From Synaphobranchus kaupii (taxonomy: Eukaryota > Chordata > Actinopteri > Anguilliformes > Synaphobranchidae): a stretch of DNA of 64,000 nucleotides. The notes beneath the pieces were generated by a model. The model was given only the letters and a program-made list of their open reading frames with translations, did not search any database and was not told the DNA's origin. Within the stretch, counting starts at the first letter, position 1, and each line of letters begins with the position of its first letter. Positions 26,206 to 61,700 of the stretch are shown here, piece by piece. The stretch is from contig CM056376.1 in the NCBI GenBank assembly GCA_029718625.1, positions 118,095,906-118,159,905 of the forward strand, written 5' to 3'. The position numbers and the translations under genes were made by a program.

Positions 26206-28354
26206 GGTGTGTCGAAAAGTAATGCAGGCTACCGGTAAGCTAACGTTAACTAGCAGCTGTGTCTTTGAAATATCGTTGTTTTTTTTTCTTCGGACGCACG
26301 CCTGCGTGGACGAACAAAATGCAGTGGAAGGCGTCAAGTTTCGTTTTGTCGTTAACGCTTACATTAGAGATGGCCAAGTAGGCTATTTTTTTTTACATTT
26401 TACCCATCACATGAAAGGCTAAGAAGAGCGCGCGGGGGGCGGGGGTGGAGAGAAAAAAAAAACTTGGAGAATCGCGAACCAGCTTGTGATTTCGAACTTC
26501 GAAATCGAACGCTCATTTCGATCGATTTTCGATTTCGAATCGGTATCGTGACACCCCTAATAATAATAATAATTATTATGTATTTATTGATTTATTTATT
26601 TGGATTTCTATCAAAACCTGTGTGGTCCTACAGAGCATAGATATCATTGTGTTCACAAAATTCTGTTTGCAAATATCATCATCATTTTTATCTGCATTTA
26701 TTTATTCATCACCCCTTTCTCTATTGTACATGATGTTTCTTCATATAAATGTCTGTTTGTGAATTGTAAAGAATGCTGTAGCAGCAGTTAACATTTTAAA
26801 ACCTGTACATTTTCTAAAGTAAACTTACCAACAAAGTACAACCATATCCTTTCTGGAGTGTAATTATTCATCAACTGTTAAAAACATTCATTGAAATCAT
26901 ATGTTGTTCCATGAGGCACAATCTCTTCACATGCAAAGATGAAGAAACACAAGGCCAAGTTGCATTAAATAATTTAGGAAAGTTTGGATAGCATTGCTTT
27001 GGAATAGAGCTAGTTTATTTAGTGTGGGCTACAATAGATAATATTGTTAGTTGTAACTTGGCCACATTTTGATATCAAGACTTTTAAAGGCAGGCCTAGT
27101 TTTTGCAAGTTGGAATTAAGAACTTATGGACAGCGCTATGTAGGCTATGCGTGAGTAACTTGGTATCACTTATTTTTTATAGCTAACTAATGATGAATAA
27201 TGCATGAAGATAAACACGGAGAGAGACTTGCATTCCAAAGAAATGTATGCAGACATTCGCTTAACCATAACGCCCTCTATTGACAAGAACGAGAACAGTT
27301 ATCCTATTACAGACAGCACACAATTACATTAAAAGAGTTTGTAGATGAGCAGTATTTAATGTGTAATGAAATACAATGAACAGCACCACCTGAGCTATGG
27401 ATCATGAAGAAGCATGTAAATTAATGAACCAAGTCTACATGGAGACATACATGCACAATAGGCTAGACGCAAACACATTCTAGCTGAAAGACATACAGCC
27501 TAAATAGCTAGTACAGCCTAAATAGTTTGCATCAGTAAAATATGGAAATACAGTTTTAAAATAGGGCTATTAGTATTCTATGAAATACATTTAACGTTAG
27601 GCTATTCAACACTGGATTGCCGGATGCGTAACTCCAACCTTCCATGTGTGGGCTACGAGCTAGCGAGCGAGCGAGCTAGTGAGTTTCTGCACAGCAGAGT
27701 TTTTTTTCCGGTAGTGTAGAACGTTACCTGCGGGAAATGTTTTGGTACCGGACAGCTAGGTTTAGTTTCGTTTTCTGTAGTGCAATGATTGTAGGCTATA
27801 ATGCATGTTGATTCCCTTCGTAGTAGCCTAGCTTATTTCTGCTTCCTGACGAGAAGCAGGAAGTAACGTTGGCGAACAAGCTTAATTGGACAACGCATAT
27901 TTCCCAGGAATCTTAGCTAGAAAGAAAACAGTAGATACTACTAAGAAAGTACATACCAGAGATTATTCTTCTTCTTATTATTATTATTATAATTAAAAGT
28001 TTTTGCAGTTAGCTACATTATCAGCAGAGTAGCGTAGACTAGAGCCACATTCGGAGGCTATCTATTTATTTATAAGTGACTAACCATGAATCAGATATGT
28101 TTGGGGAATTGGCGGTTTATAAATACGATCACTTAAAGGCTTGCAGCTTAAAAGAGGCTATCCTCAATTCTTAATGTAGGCTATTATCGTAAATTCTTAA
28201 TTTTCCTAGTAGTTAATTTTATGGTGACCTTGTGTTATGTGTGAAAAGGATAAAGTGAACAGAGCTGAAGTGAAGAAATTAATGAATAAAGAAATGTTGG
28301 CCGAGGCAAGGGGTTTCCACAGTCAGTCAGTCATGACCGCAAGAGCAGGGCGTA

Positions 28355-28404
28355 ACACCCTCCCCAAACCAGACAAAAGCGAGCGTCCGGTTTGGGGAGG
28401 GTGT
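28355..28404. other. Perfect 16-bp GC-rich hairpin
   Basis: ACACCCTCCCCAAACC (28355-28370) and its exact reverse complement GGTTTGGGGAGGGTGT (28389-28404) are separated by an 18-nt spacer. It is isolated in AT-rich DNA. Function unknown; could be the end of a small mobile element. Confidence 0.8.
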
Positions 28405-28554
28405 GATATAATACAAGTGAAACATTGAACAGTTAATATTGTAAACCTCTTTTGCCTTTGCAATAAAAATATGTTAATGTGTCAATGTGAAAATAATAAC
28501 AGTCTAAGAAATGAAAAGTACTTAACAGTTGCACATTGTTTTTGTGGAAAATAC

Positions 28555-28635
28555 ACGTGCCCTGCTGGGCTCAAACCCACTATCCACTGTGTGAGAGACT
28601 GCAGTTTTAATCACTAAGCCACAGTAGCTTCTTGG
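28555..28635 (-). repeat. tRNA-derived SINE head
   Basis: The minus strand contains a box-A-like TGGCTTAGTGATTAAA and, about 40 bp on, a box-B-like GGGTTTGAGCCC, in a 75-bp block resembling a tRNA without a CCA or intact acceptor stem. This is the usual Pol III promoter of fish tRNA SINEs. The tail was not delimited. Confidence 0.65.
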
Positions 28636-30169
28636 AAAGCATGAAGCCATTAGCTACATTAACATTAAAAAACATTAGTATGAAGCGTTTTTATTGGACG
28701 ATAAGCTTGATGAGCAGGTATACGGACCATACCCTCAAATAATAATTCTCCCCATTGGATAACATCGCGACGGAGGCAGGCAGTTTGGCAGGAAAATGGG
28801 AAGAAGAAGAAGAAGAAGAAGAAGAAGAAGAAAAACAGCAAAATAACCCAAGTTTGGGGCTTTATTGTGTGGATGTGTGAAGTTGTATCTGAATGCTGTG
28901 TGGTTACATGAGGTCAGAACATACAGAAGTTCATGTTTTTAAGGGCTGAGAGTCTATGGTCATTGTGCTTACTTCTGTAGGAAACCCTGAAAAGTGCCAA
29001 ACTCTCGGTGCTGTATAGGTATGGGGCATGCCCCACCAAGCCGTAACTTGGCGGATGGCATACCTGCCATCCCAATAAAAGGCAGTCTAATTTATAAAAC
29101 ACATTAGTCTGGAATCTTTATCCAATATACTGCTTTCAGTTGTAGTTTCAGGAAACGTACATCGCTACAATCAGTTTGATTATCAAGCCATAGCCATCGA
29201 TACCGATAAATAAACTATCTACGCCAAGACCACCTATGTCAAAAATCTAAGTGCAAATAACATAGGCCTACATGTGACAGTTAACCGAAATTCTTGACTA
29301 AGGTTATCAGAGCGCCGTTTTCCTCTTCAGCAACACAGCAAAAAAAAGTTAGTTAGCTCATTTAGTTAGTTGGCTACCTGCTGATAGCGAAACAACAACC
29401 GCATTATTACACCAAGTTACTACAAAATACATCATTCAGTTATATGAGTGTTGCAACTGTATACGGGATAAGTAAGACACCACCCATTATGTTTTGGTAT
29501 TAAAAAAGTTACATAAACAGTTGAAGACGCTTACTTTTATATCGCCATCTCGCAGCTTTGACACTTCGAACGCACTCAAAACAAAGTCACTCGCATCCAA
29601 AAGCAGGAAGCAGTCTGATGGACATGGGCGGGGACAAATGGCGTGCTGGGAAAGTTTAGCAAGTAGATACGTAGGCCAATGGAAGCTGGTTATGGGTGTG
29701 GCTTCGCAGTGAGGGAAATTCCAGCGTTTCAGAACACCGATCGTAGCTGTGACACAAGTGGGCAGGAAATCTATATGGCAGGCACCCAGTTTTAAAACCC
29801 GATTCATGCCAATTTATTATAGGCTAAATACCAAATTCCTGAAACAAGGCATATTTTCTCTGTAATTGTCAAAATTGCTGAGCACCACAATTCATTGGAC
29901 AGTGACACATTTTTTTGTTATTTTGGTTCTGTACTCTAGCATTTTGAGTTTGAAAGGAGAGAATGACACTGTCAGCTTTAATTTGAGGGTATTTTCATCC
30001 ATATTGCATGAACCGTTTAGAAATTCTAGAAACTTTTGTACATAGTCCCCCCATTTTCGGGCATCAAAAATATTTGACAGTTTAACATAATGTAGAATAA
30101 AGTAATCATTTTTAATATTTGGTCGCATATCCTTTGCATGCCATGACTTCCTGATGTCTGTGACCCAAC

Positions 30170-30400
30170 AATATCAAAAGACTCTTGATATCTTATTTTC
30201 TGGTACTCTTACAAAGGATACTATAACTTCTCTGCATCTCTATGGGAATTGGGGGGTGGGACTAGATTTAGCTGTAAATTACACTGGAACAGTATGGAAC
30301 ACATGGTTGGCTAAATGGCTCTAAGTGATCAAGGGTCTGAGGTATCAAACAAGCCTTAAACCATCACTCTGCTGCCAGATATGCAGTAGATACTATCTAC
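30170..30400. repeat. Foldback repeat family, copy 2 (one arm)
   Basis: Shares TATGGGAATTGGGGGGTGGG, the GGTTGGCTAAATGG motif and CCATCACTCTGCTGCCAG with the copies at 13455 and 54355. The second arm is missing. Confidence 0.8.
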
Positions 30401-31569
30401 ATAAGGTTCTATCATTTCTAAACGGTTCATCCAATATGAATGAAAATATTTATTATACCTATTATTTATTTATTATTTATTGTTATAATAAATTGTGTAC
30501 CTGTTTTCTATAGGAAAAAAAATATTAGAATTGAATAAATTATGCCATATATAATATAATTTATGTGTCGCAATAATATGCATATTCTTTCCATTATGCT
30601 CAGTATATTTTTAATCATACAATGTCATACTTGATATATTTTAATATAAGACAGCATACATAACAGGTGTGCGATGAATGGAACGTCCCTTTTAAGGGCA
30701 GAGCGGTGACAGTCGCCTGAAACCCACCGATCCGATGCTAACCCAAAGCGCTGACCTCCTGACGTCAACCTGCCAGAGAGTGAGGGAAAGCTGGGTGCTA
30801 GGCTACTCTACCTTTACTTTTCATAACCCAAGCTGCTAAAAACACATTATGCCAGTCCTTTTTCACCCCAACATGGAACAGGGGCAGTCGAGACAAATTT
30901 CCTTGTAATCAAAGAGGATCAATTGGGCATTCTGAGCATGGATATATGGACACCCTCCTAAAATCTAAGTAAACTAAATTTTCCGCTATCTTGACCCTTG
31001 AAAAAACAAAAAAACGCTTAGTCCATACAGTTTAGCGATAACTTTCCGATCACATTCTAACTCACAAATCCCCTAATACTGTTGCAAACAGTGAGAGAAA
31101 AAGAGAACCAGGTAATGTTCCAGCTCTCCCATATTTCCATAAAATATTTGCATCATAACATAACATCAAATCAGCAACATCACAAAATATTTAATATGAA
31201 ATTAAATATTTAATGTTTAGTAATAAAACAGACAAAATAATATCTTTCCATTCACATACAGTAGGTAGTGTTTTAAATGGTACTTCATATTTCAATAATT
31301 TTAGCAAGAGTATGTTTAACCTCACAAAAAGCAATAACCATATGCAGTTCAAAGATTTAATCGAGCTGAAACAAGAACTCCTTCCTGTCATTCTAAATAT
31401 ACATTCCTATTGCCAAAGCTTATTCACAACTGAAAAATACAAAAGTAAGTAAATTACATTTCTTAAGAAAGCAACATTAAAAACAATAACAAAATAAAAA
31501 CAAGGTGGGACTTCCCTTTATCTCTCCCAAACCACACCTCTCTCTGTCCCATCCCTTGCAGATAGACTG

Positions 31570-32865
31570 GTGACTGAATGGGAAAAATGGGTGGAGCCTG
31601 CAGAAAGCACCTCGCCTTCCACTGGATCAGTGCTGAGTGCAGACGCCTTGTTGGCGGCTGGATCGGTGCTGAGTGCACACGCCCTGTTGGCGGCTGGATC
31701 AGTGCTGAGTGCACACGCCCTGTTGGCGGCTGGATCAGTGCTGAGTGCAGACGTCCTCTTAGGGGCTGAATCAGTGTTGAGTGCACACGCCCTGTTGGCG
31801 GCTGGATCAGTGCTGAGTGCACACGCCCTGTTGGCGGCTGAATCAGTGCTGAGTGCACACGCCCTGTTGGCGGCTGGATCAGTGCTGAGTGCACACGCCC
31901 TGTTGGCGGCTGGATCAGTGCTGAGTACACACGCCCTGTTGGCGGCTGGATCAGTGCTGAGTACACACGCCCTGTTGGCGGCTGAATCAGTGCTGAGTGC
32001 ACACGCCCTGTTGGCGGCTGGATCAGTGCTGAGTGCACACGCCCTGTTGGTGGCTGGATCAGTGCTGAGTGCACACGCCCTGTTGGCGGCTGGATCAGTG
32101 CTGAGTGCACACGCCCTGTTGGCGGCTGGATCAGTGCTGAGTGCAGACGCCCTGTTAGCGGCTGGATCAGTGCTGAATGCAGACGCCCGGTTAGCGGCTG
32201 GATCAGTGCTGAGTGCACACGCCCTGTTGGCGGCTGGATCAGTGCTGAGTGCACACGCCCTGTTGGCGGCTGGATCAGTGCTGAGTGCACACGCCCTGTT
32301 GGCGGCTGGATCAGTGCTGAGTGCAGACGCCCTGTTAGCGGCTAGATCAGTGCTGAATGCAGACGCCCGGTTAGCGGCTGGATCAGTGCTGAGTGCACAC
32401 GCCCTGTTGGCGGCTGGATCAGTGCTGAGTGCACACGCCCTGTTGGCGGCTGGATCAGTGCTGAGTGCAGACGTCCCTTTGGCGGCTGGATCAGTGCTGA
32501 GTACAGACGTCCTCTTAGGAGCTGGATCAGTGCTGAGTGCAGACATCCTGTTAGGGGCTGGTTCAGTGCTGAGTGCTGACGTCCTGTTGCCGGCTGGATC
32601 AGTGCTGAGTGCAGACGTCCTGTTGGCGGCTGGTTCAGTGCTGAGTGCAGACATCCTGTTGGTGACTGGATCAGTGCTGAGTGCAGACATCCTGTTAGGG
32701 GCTGGATCAGTGCTAAGCGTTCCCAGTCCGACACTGGCTTGTTGGTCTACCTCCAGCACCTGTAGAAAGTTGACTTGGCATTCCCCAATAACAGGCGGTA
32801 TTAATCAGCACTGCAAGAGTTGTGTAAAAGGATTTAATCAGTGGTCCCTGCTGAAGAAGTTCTGA
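31570..32865 (+). CDS. Long open frame through a 36-bp repeat; coding status doubtful
   Basis: The plus frame gives 431 aa: MTEWEKWVEPAESTSPSTG, then about 30 copies of a 12-residue unit GSVLSAHALLAA, then a unique tail ending LLKKF. A good-looking acceptor (pyrimidine tract, TTGCAG at 31555-31560) sits just upstream. However, the minus strand is also open (413 and 275 aa), because the 36-bp unit lacks stops in several frames. I do not recognise either flank. Treat as a repeat unless transcripts show otherwise. Confidence 0.2.
   Translation: MTEWEKWVEPAESTSPSTGSVLSADALLAAGSVLSAHALLAAGSVLSAHALLAAGSVLSADVLLGAESVLSAHALLAAGSVLSAHALLAAESVLSAHALLAAGSVLSAHALLAAGSVLSTHALLAAGSVLSTHALLAAESVLSAHALLAAGSVLSAHALLVAGSVLSAHALLAAGSVLSAHALLAAGSVLSADALLAAGSVLNADARLAAGSVLSAHALLAAGSVLSAHALLAAGSVLSAHALLAAGSVLSADALLAARSVLNADARLAAGSVLSAHALLAAGSVLSAHALLAAGSVLSADVPLAAGSVLSTDVLLGAGSVLSADILLGAGSVLSADVLLPAGSVLSADVLLAAGSVLSADILLVTGSVLSADILLGAGSVLSVPSPTLACWSTSSTCRKLTWHSPITGGINQHCKSCVKGFNQWSLLKKF
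31615..32735. repeat. 36-bp minisatellite
   Basis: About 31 copies of CTGGATCAGTGCTGAGTGCA+CACGCCCTGTTGGCGG, all phase-preserving with respect to codons. A 180-bp block (31990-32170) recurs at about 32200-32380. GC-rich (about 58%) compared with AT-rich flanks. Confidence 0.95.
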
Positions 32866-32875
32866 TGGGTAACAG

Positions 32876-34178
32876 TAAAGGGGTGATGTGGTCAGCGCTG
32901 TAGTGGTGAGTAGGTGTAGTAGTAGTCAGTAGTGATCAGTACTGCAGTAGGTGGTGAGTAGGTGCAGTAGTGGTCAGTGCTGTAGTAGGTGGTGAGTAGG
33001 TTCAGTAGTAGTCAAACTCAGTGCTGTAGTAGCTGGTGACTAGGTGCAGTAGTAGTTTGTAGTAGTCATTGCTGTAGTGGTGACTAGGCGCAGTAGTTTG
33101 CAGTGGTGGTCAGTGCTGTAGTAGGTGGTGTGTAGGTGCAGTAGTAGTCAGTGCTGTAGTAGCTGGTGACTAGGTGCAGTAGTAGTCAGTAGTGGTCAGT
33201 GCTGTAGTAGGTAGTGAGTGGGTTCAGTAGTAGCCAGTGGTGGTCAGTGCTGTAGCGGTGAGTAGGTGCAGCAGTAGTCAGTGATGGTCAGTACTGTAGT
33301 AGGTGGTGAGTAGGTGCAGTAGTAGTCAGTAGTGGTCAGTACTGTAGTAGGTGCAGTAGCAGTCAGTGGTGGTCAGTGCTGTAGTGGTGAGTAGGTGCAG
33401 TAGTAGGCAGTGGTGGTCAGTGCTGTAGTGGTGAGTAGGTGCAGTAGTAGTCAGTGGTGGTCAGTGCTGTAGTGGTGAGTAAGTGCAGTAGTAGGCAGTG
33501 GTGGTCAGTGCTGTAGTGGTGAGTAGGTGCAGTAGTAGTCAGTGGTGGTCAGTGCTGTAGTGGTGAGTAAGTGCAGTAGTAGGCAGTGGTGGTCAGTGCT
33601 GTAGTGGTGAGTAGGTGCAGTAGTAGTCAGTGCTGTAGTGGTGAGTAGGTGCAGTAGTAGTCAGTGGTGGTCAGTGCTGTAGTGGTGAGTAGGTGCAGTA
33701 GTAGTCAGTAGTGGTCAGTTGTGTAGTGGTGAGTAGGTGCAGTAGTAGGCAGTGGTGGTCAGTGCTGTAGTGGTGAGTAGGTGCAGTAGTAATCAGTGGT
33801 GGTCAGTGCTGTAGTGGTGAGTAGGTGCAGTAGTAGTCAGTGGTGGTCAGTGCTGTAGTGGTGAGTAGGTGCAGTAGTAGTCAGTGCTGTAGTGGTGAGT
33901 AGGTGCAGTAGTAGTCAGTGGTGGTCAGTGCTGTAGTAGTGAGTAGGTGCAGTAGTAGTCAGTGGTGGTCAGTGCTGTAGTGGTGAGTAGGTGCAGTAGT
34001 AGTCAGTGCTGGTCAGTGCTGTAGTAGTGAGTAGGTGCAGTAGTAGTCAGTGGTGGTCAGTGCTGTAGTAGTGAGTAGGTGCAGTAGTAGTCAGTGGTGG
34101 TCAGTGCTGTAGTAGTGAGTAGGTGCAGTAGTAGTCAGTGGTGGTCAGTGCTGTAGTGGTGAGTAGGTGCAGTAGTAG
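32876..34178. repeat. ~40-bp minisatellite directly after the adcy7 stop codon
   Basis: About 30 copies of GTCAGTGCTGTAGTGGTGAG+TAGGTGCAGTAGTAGTCAGTGGTG with unit-length variants. It would be transcribed as adcy7 3' UTR. The unit overlaps the final coding bases (see findings). Confidence 0.94.
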
Positions 34179-58387
<24,209 letters not shown>

Positions 58388-58744
58388 CTAGAGAGAAAGA
58401 GAGCGATGGGGAAGAGAGGAGAGAGAGGGGAGGGAGAGAGAAAGGGAGTGGGAGGGATAGAGGGAGGGAGAGAGAGAGCGAGAGAAAATTAATGGAACAA
58501 CAGTACACAAAATAATCCTAAAATAAACTGCACTGCTATTGGGTCCTAAACAGAGAATGATATTCTGTCAAAGATACAAAACAGCAGTAGATCCTGACTA
58601 AAGGTGCAGGGATGGGGTCTTTCGTTACCCAACTCCGTATTGCTAACATCGAAAGTTCTATCTCCCTGTCATTGACATCAAAGCATTCACCTTCTCAAAA
58701 TTCATTCATTGGTGTGGCGAACAAAGTACGGTGGCAATGAAGCC
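58388..58744. other. adcy7 intron (upstream of the first visible exon)
   Basis: GA-rich tract 58388-58485, then about 250 bp of unassigned DNA. No exon encoding the ADCY N-terminus was found on the minus strand. Confidence 0.55.
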
Positions 58745-61700
58745 TCTGTACTGTAATATAGCACCAGAACCTCCTTTTACCAGCCAGACCTACTGTTACC
58801 AACCAGAACCTCCTGTTACCAACCAGAACCTCCTGTTACCAGCCAGACCCTACTGTTACCAACCAGAACCTCCTGTTACCAACCAGAACCTCCTTTTACC
58901 AGCCAGACCTACTGTTACCAACCAGAACCTCCTGTTAAAAAAAACAGAACCTCCTGTTACCAGCCAGACCCTACTGTTACCAACTGGAACCTCCTGTTAC
59001 CAGCCAGACCCTACTGTTCCCCACCAGAACTTCCTGTTACCAGCCAGACCCTACTGTTACCAACCAGAACCTACTGTTACCCGCCAGACCCTACTATTAC
59101 CAACCAGAACCTCCTGTTACCAACCAGACCCTACTGTTACCAGCCAGACCCTACTGTTACCAACCAGAACCTCCTGTTACCAGCCAGACCCTACTGTTAT
59201 CAACCAGAACCTCCTGTTACCAGCCAGACCCTCCTGTTACCAGCCAGACCCTACTGTTACCAGCCAGACCTTACTGTTACCAACCAGAAACTCCTGTTAC
59301 CAGCCAGACCCTACTGTTACCAACCAAACCCTCCTGTTACCAGCCAGACCCTACTGTTACCAACCAGAACCTCCTGTTACCAGCCAGACCCTACTGTTAC
59401 GAACCAGAGCCTCCTGTTACCAGCCAGACCTTACTGTTACCAAACAAACCCTCCTGTTACCAGCCAGACCCTACTGTTACGAACCAGAACCTCCTGTTAC
59501 CGGCCAGACCCAACTGTTACAGACTAAACCCTCCTGTTACCAGCCAGACCCTACTGTTACCAACCAGAACCTCCTGTTACTAACCAGACCCTACTGTTAG
59601 CAGCCAGACCCTACTGTTACCAACCAGAACCTCCTGTTACCAGCCAGAACCTCCTGTTACCAACCAGAACCTCCTGTTACCAACCAGACCCTACTGCTAC
59701 CAACCAGAACCTCCTGTTACCAACCAGACCCTACTGTTACCAACCAGAACCTCCTGTTACCAACCAGACCCTACTGTTACTAACCAGAACCTCCTGTTAC
59801 CAGCCAGACCCTACTGTTACGAACCAGAGCCTCCTGTTACCAGCCAGACCTTACTGTTACCAAACAAACCCTCCTGTTACCAGCCAGACCCTACTGTTAC
59901 GAACCAGAACCTCCTGTTACCGGCCAGACCCAACTGTTACAGACTAAACCCTCCTGTTACCAGCCAGACCCTACTGTTACCAACCAGAACCTCCTGTTAC
60001 TAACCAAACCCTACTGTTAGCAGCCAGACCCTACTGTTACCAACCAGAACCTCCTGTTACCAGCCAGAACCTCCTGTTACCAACCAAAACCTCCTGTTAC
60101 CAACCAGACCCTACTGCTACCAACCAGAACCTCCTGTTACGAACCAGACCCTACTGTTACCAACCAGAACCTCCTGTTACCAACCAGACCCTACTGTTAC
60201 TAACCAGACCCTACTGTTACCAACCAGACTCTACTGTTACTAGCCAGACCCTAATGTTACCAACCAGAACCTCCTGTTACCAAACAGACCCTACTGTTAC
60301 CAACCAGAACCTCCTGTTACCAGCCAGACCCTACTGTTACGAACCAGAGCCTCCTGTTACCAGCCAGACCTTACTGTTACCAAACAAACCCTCCTGTTAC
60401 CAGCCAGACCCTACTGTTACGAACCAGAACCTCCTGTTACCGGCCAGACCCAACTGTTACAGACTAAACCCTCCTGTTACCAGCCAGACCCTACTGTTAC
60501 CAACCAGAACCTCCTGTTACTAACCAGACCCTACTGTTAGCAGCCAGACCCTACTGTTACCAACCAGAACCTCCTGTTACCAGCCAGAACCTCCTGTTAC
60601 CAACCAGAACCTCCTGTTACCAACCAGACCCTACTGCTACCAACCAGAACCTCCTGTTACCAACCAGACCCTACTGTTACCAACCAGAACCTCCTGTTAC
60701 CAACCAGACCCTACTGTTACTAACCAGAACCTCCTGTTACCAGCCAGACCCTACTGTTACGAACCAGAGCCTCCTGTTACCAGCCAGACCTTACTGTTAC
60801 CAAACAAACCCTCCTGTTACCAGCCAGACCCTACTGTTACGAACCAGAACCTCCTGTTACCGGCCAGACCCAACTGTTACAGACTAAACCCTCCTGTTAC
60901 CAGCCAGACCCTACTGTTACCAACCAGAACCTCCTGTTACTAACCAAACCCTACTGTTAGCAGCCAGACCCTACTGTTACCAACCAGAACCTCCTGTTAC
61001 CAGCCAGAACCTCCTGTTACCAACCAAAACCTCCTGTTACCAACCAGACCCTACTGCTACCAACCAGAACCTCCTGTTACGAACCAGACCCTACTGTTAC
61101 CAACCAGAACCTCCTGTTACCAACCAGACCCTACTGTTACTAACCAGACCCTACTGTTACCAACCAGACTCTACTGTTACTAGCCAGACCCTAATGTTAC
61201 CAACCAGAACCTCCTGTTACCAAACAGACCCTACTGTTACTAACCAGACCCTACTGTTACCAACCAGACCCTACTGTTACTAACCAGACCCTACTGTTAC
61301 CAACCAGACCCTACTGTTACCAGCCAGACCCTACTGTTACCAACCAGACCCTACTGTTACCAGCCAGACCCTACTGTTACCAACCAGACCCTACTATTAC
61401 TAACCAGATCCTACTGTTACCAACCAGGACCTCCTGTTACCAACCAGACCCTACTGTTACCAACCAGAACCTCCTGTTACTAACCAGATCCTACTGTTAC
61501 CAACCAGGACCTCCTGTTACCAACCAGACCCTACTGTTACCAACCAGAACCTCCTGTTACTAACCAGACACTACTGTTACCAACCAGACCCTACTGTTGC
61601 CAGCCAGACCCTCCTGTTACCAACCAGACCCTACTGTTACCAACCAGACCCTACTGTTACCAAACAAACCCTACTGTTACCAGCCAGACCCTACTGTTAC

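Larger units (their letters stand above)
25051..26559 (-). mobile_element. hAT-type transposon relic with BED-finger exon
   Basis: Ends TAGGGGTGTCACG (25051) and CGTGACACCCCTA (26559) are inverted repeats. Subterminal CGATTTCGAT repeats are typical of such hAT elements. It carries the N-terminal BED exon of a hAT transposase on the minus strand but no catalytic or dimerisation domain. A second MITE is nested at 25483-25838. Confidence 0.82.
24614..27163. mobile_element. Palindromic element with 227-bp inverted arms, upstream of cyld
   Basis: Arms 24614-24840 and 26937-27163 are inverse copies beginning CCAAGTTACTCACGCATAG, about 95% identical by eye and both 227 bp. Between them lie (ATT)n tracts and a nested hAT relic. 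The arms have no coding frame. Confidence 0.85.
27164..31460. other. Intergenic region between cyld and the 36-bp repeat; no host gene recognised
   Basis: AT-rich unique-looking DNA with scattered repeats: GAGC runs at 27658-27680, a perfect 16-bp hairpin at 28355-28404, a tRNA-SINE at 28555-28635, (GAA)n at 28800-28833, a dispersed repeat with TTTTTTGTTATTTTGGTTCT at 29870-30135, and a foldback copy at 30170-30400. Short open frames (e.g. 28237-28428, 29494-29712) show no recognisable domain. Confidence 0.5.

Noticed and set aside
28555..28635. Genuine tRNA gene
   Set aside because: A- and B-box-like motifs are present, but I could not form a complete acceptor stem and anticodon arm. SINE head is the better reading.
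29487..29807. 106-aa minus-strand frame ending near 29487
   Set aside because: No recognisable domain, no splice context and average composition. Probably chance.
58731..59600. 289-aa open frame (LLLPARPYCYQPEPPVTNQ)
   Set aside because: 20-bp satellite read-through. The frame changes every unit set, with no flanking exon.
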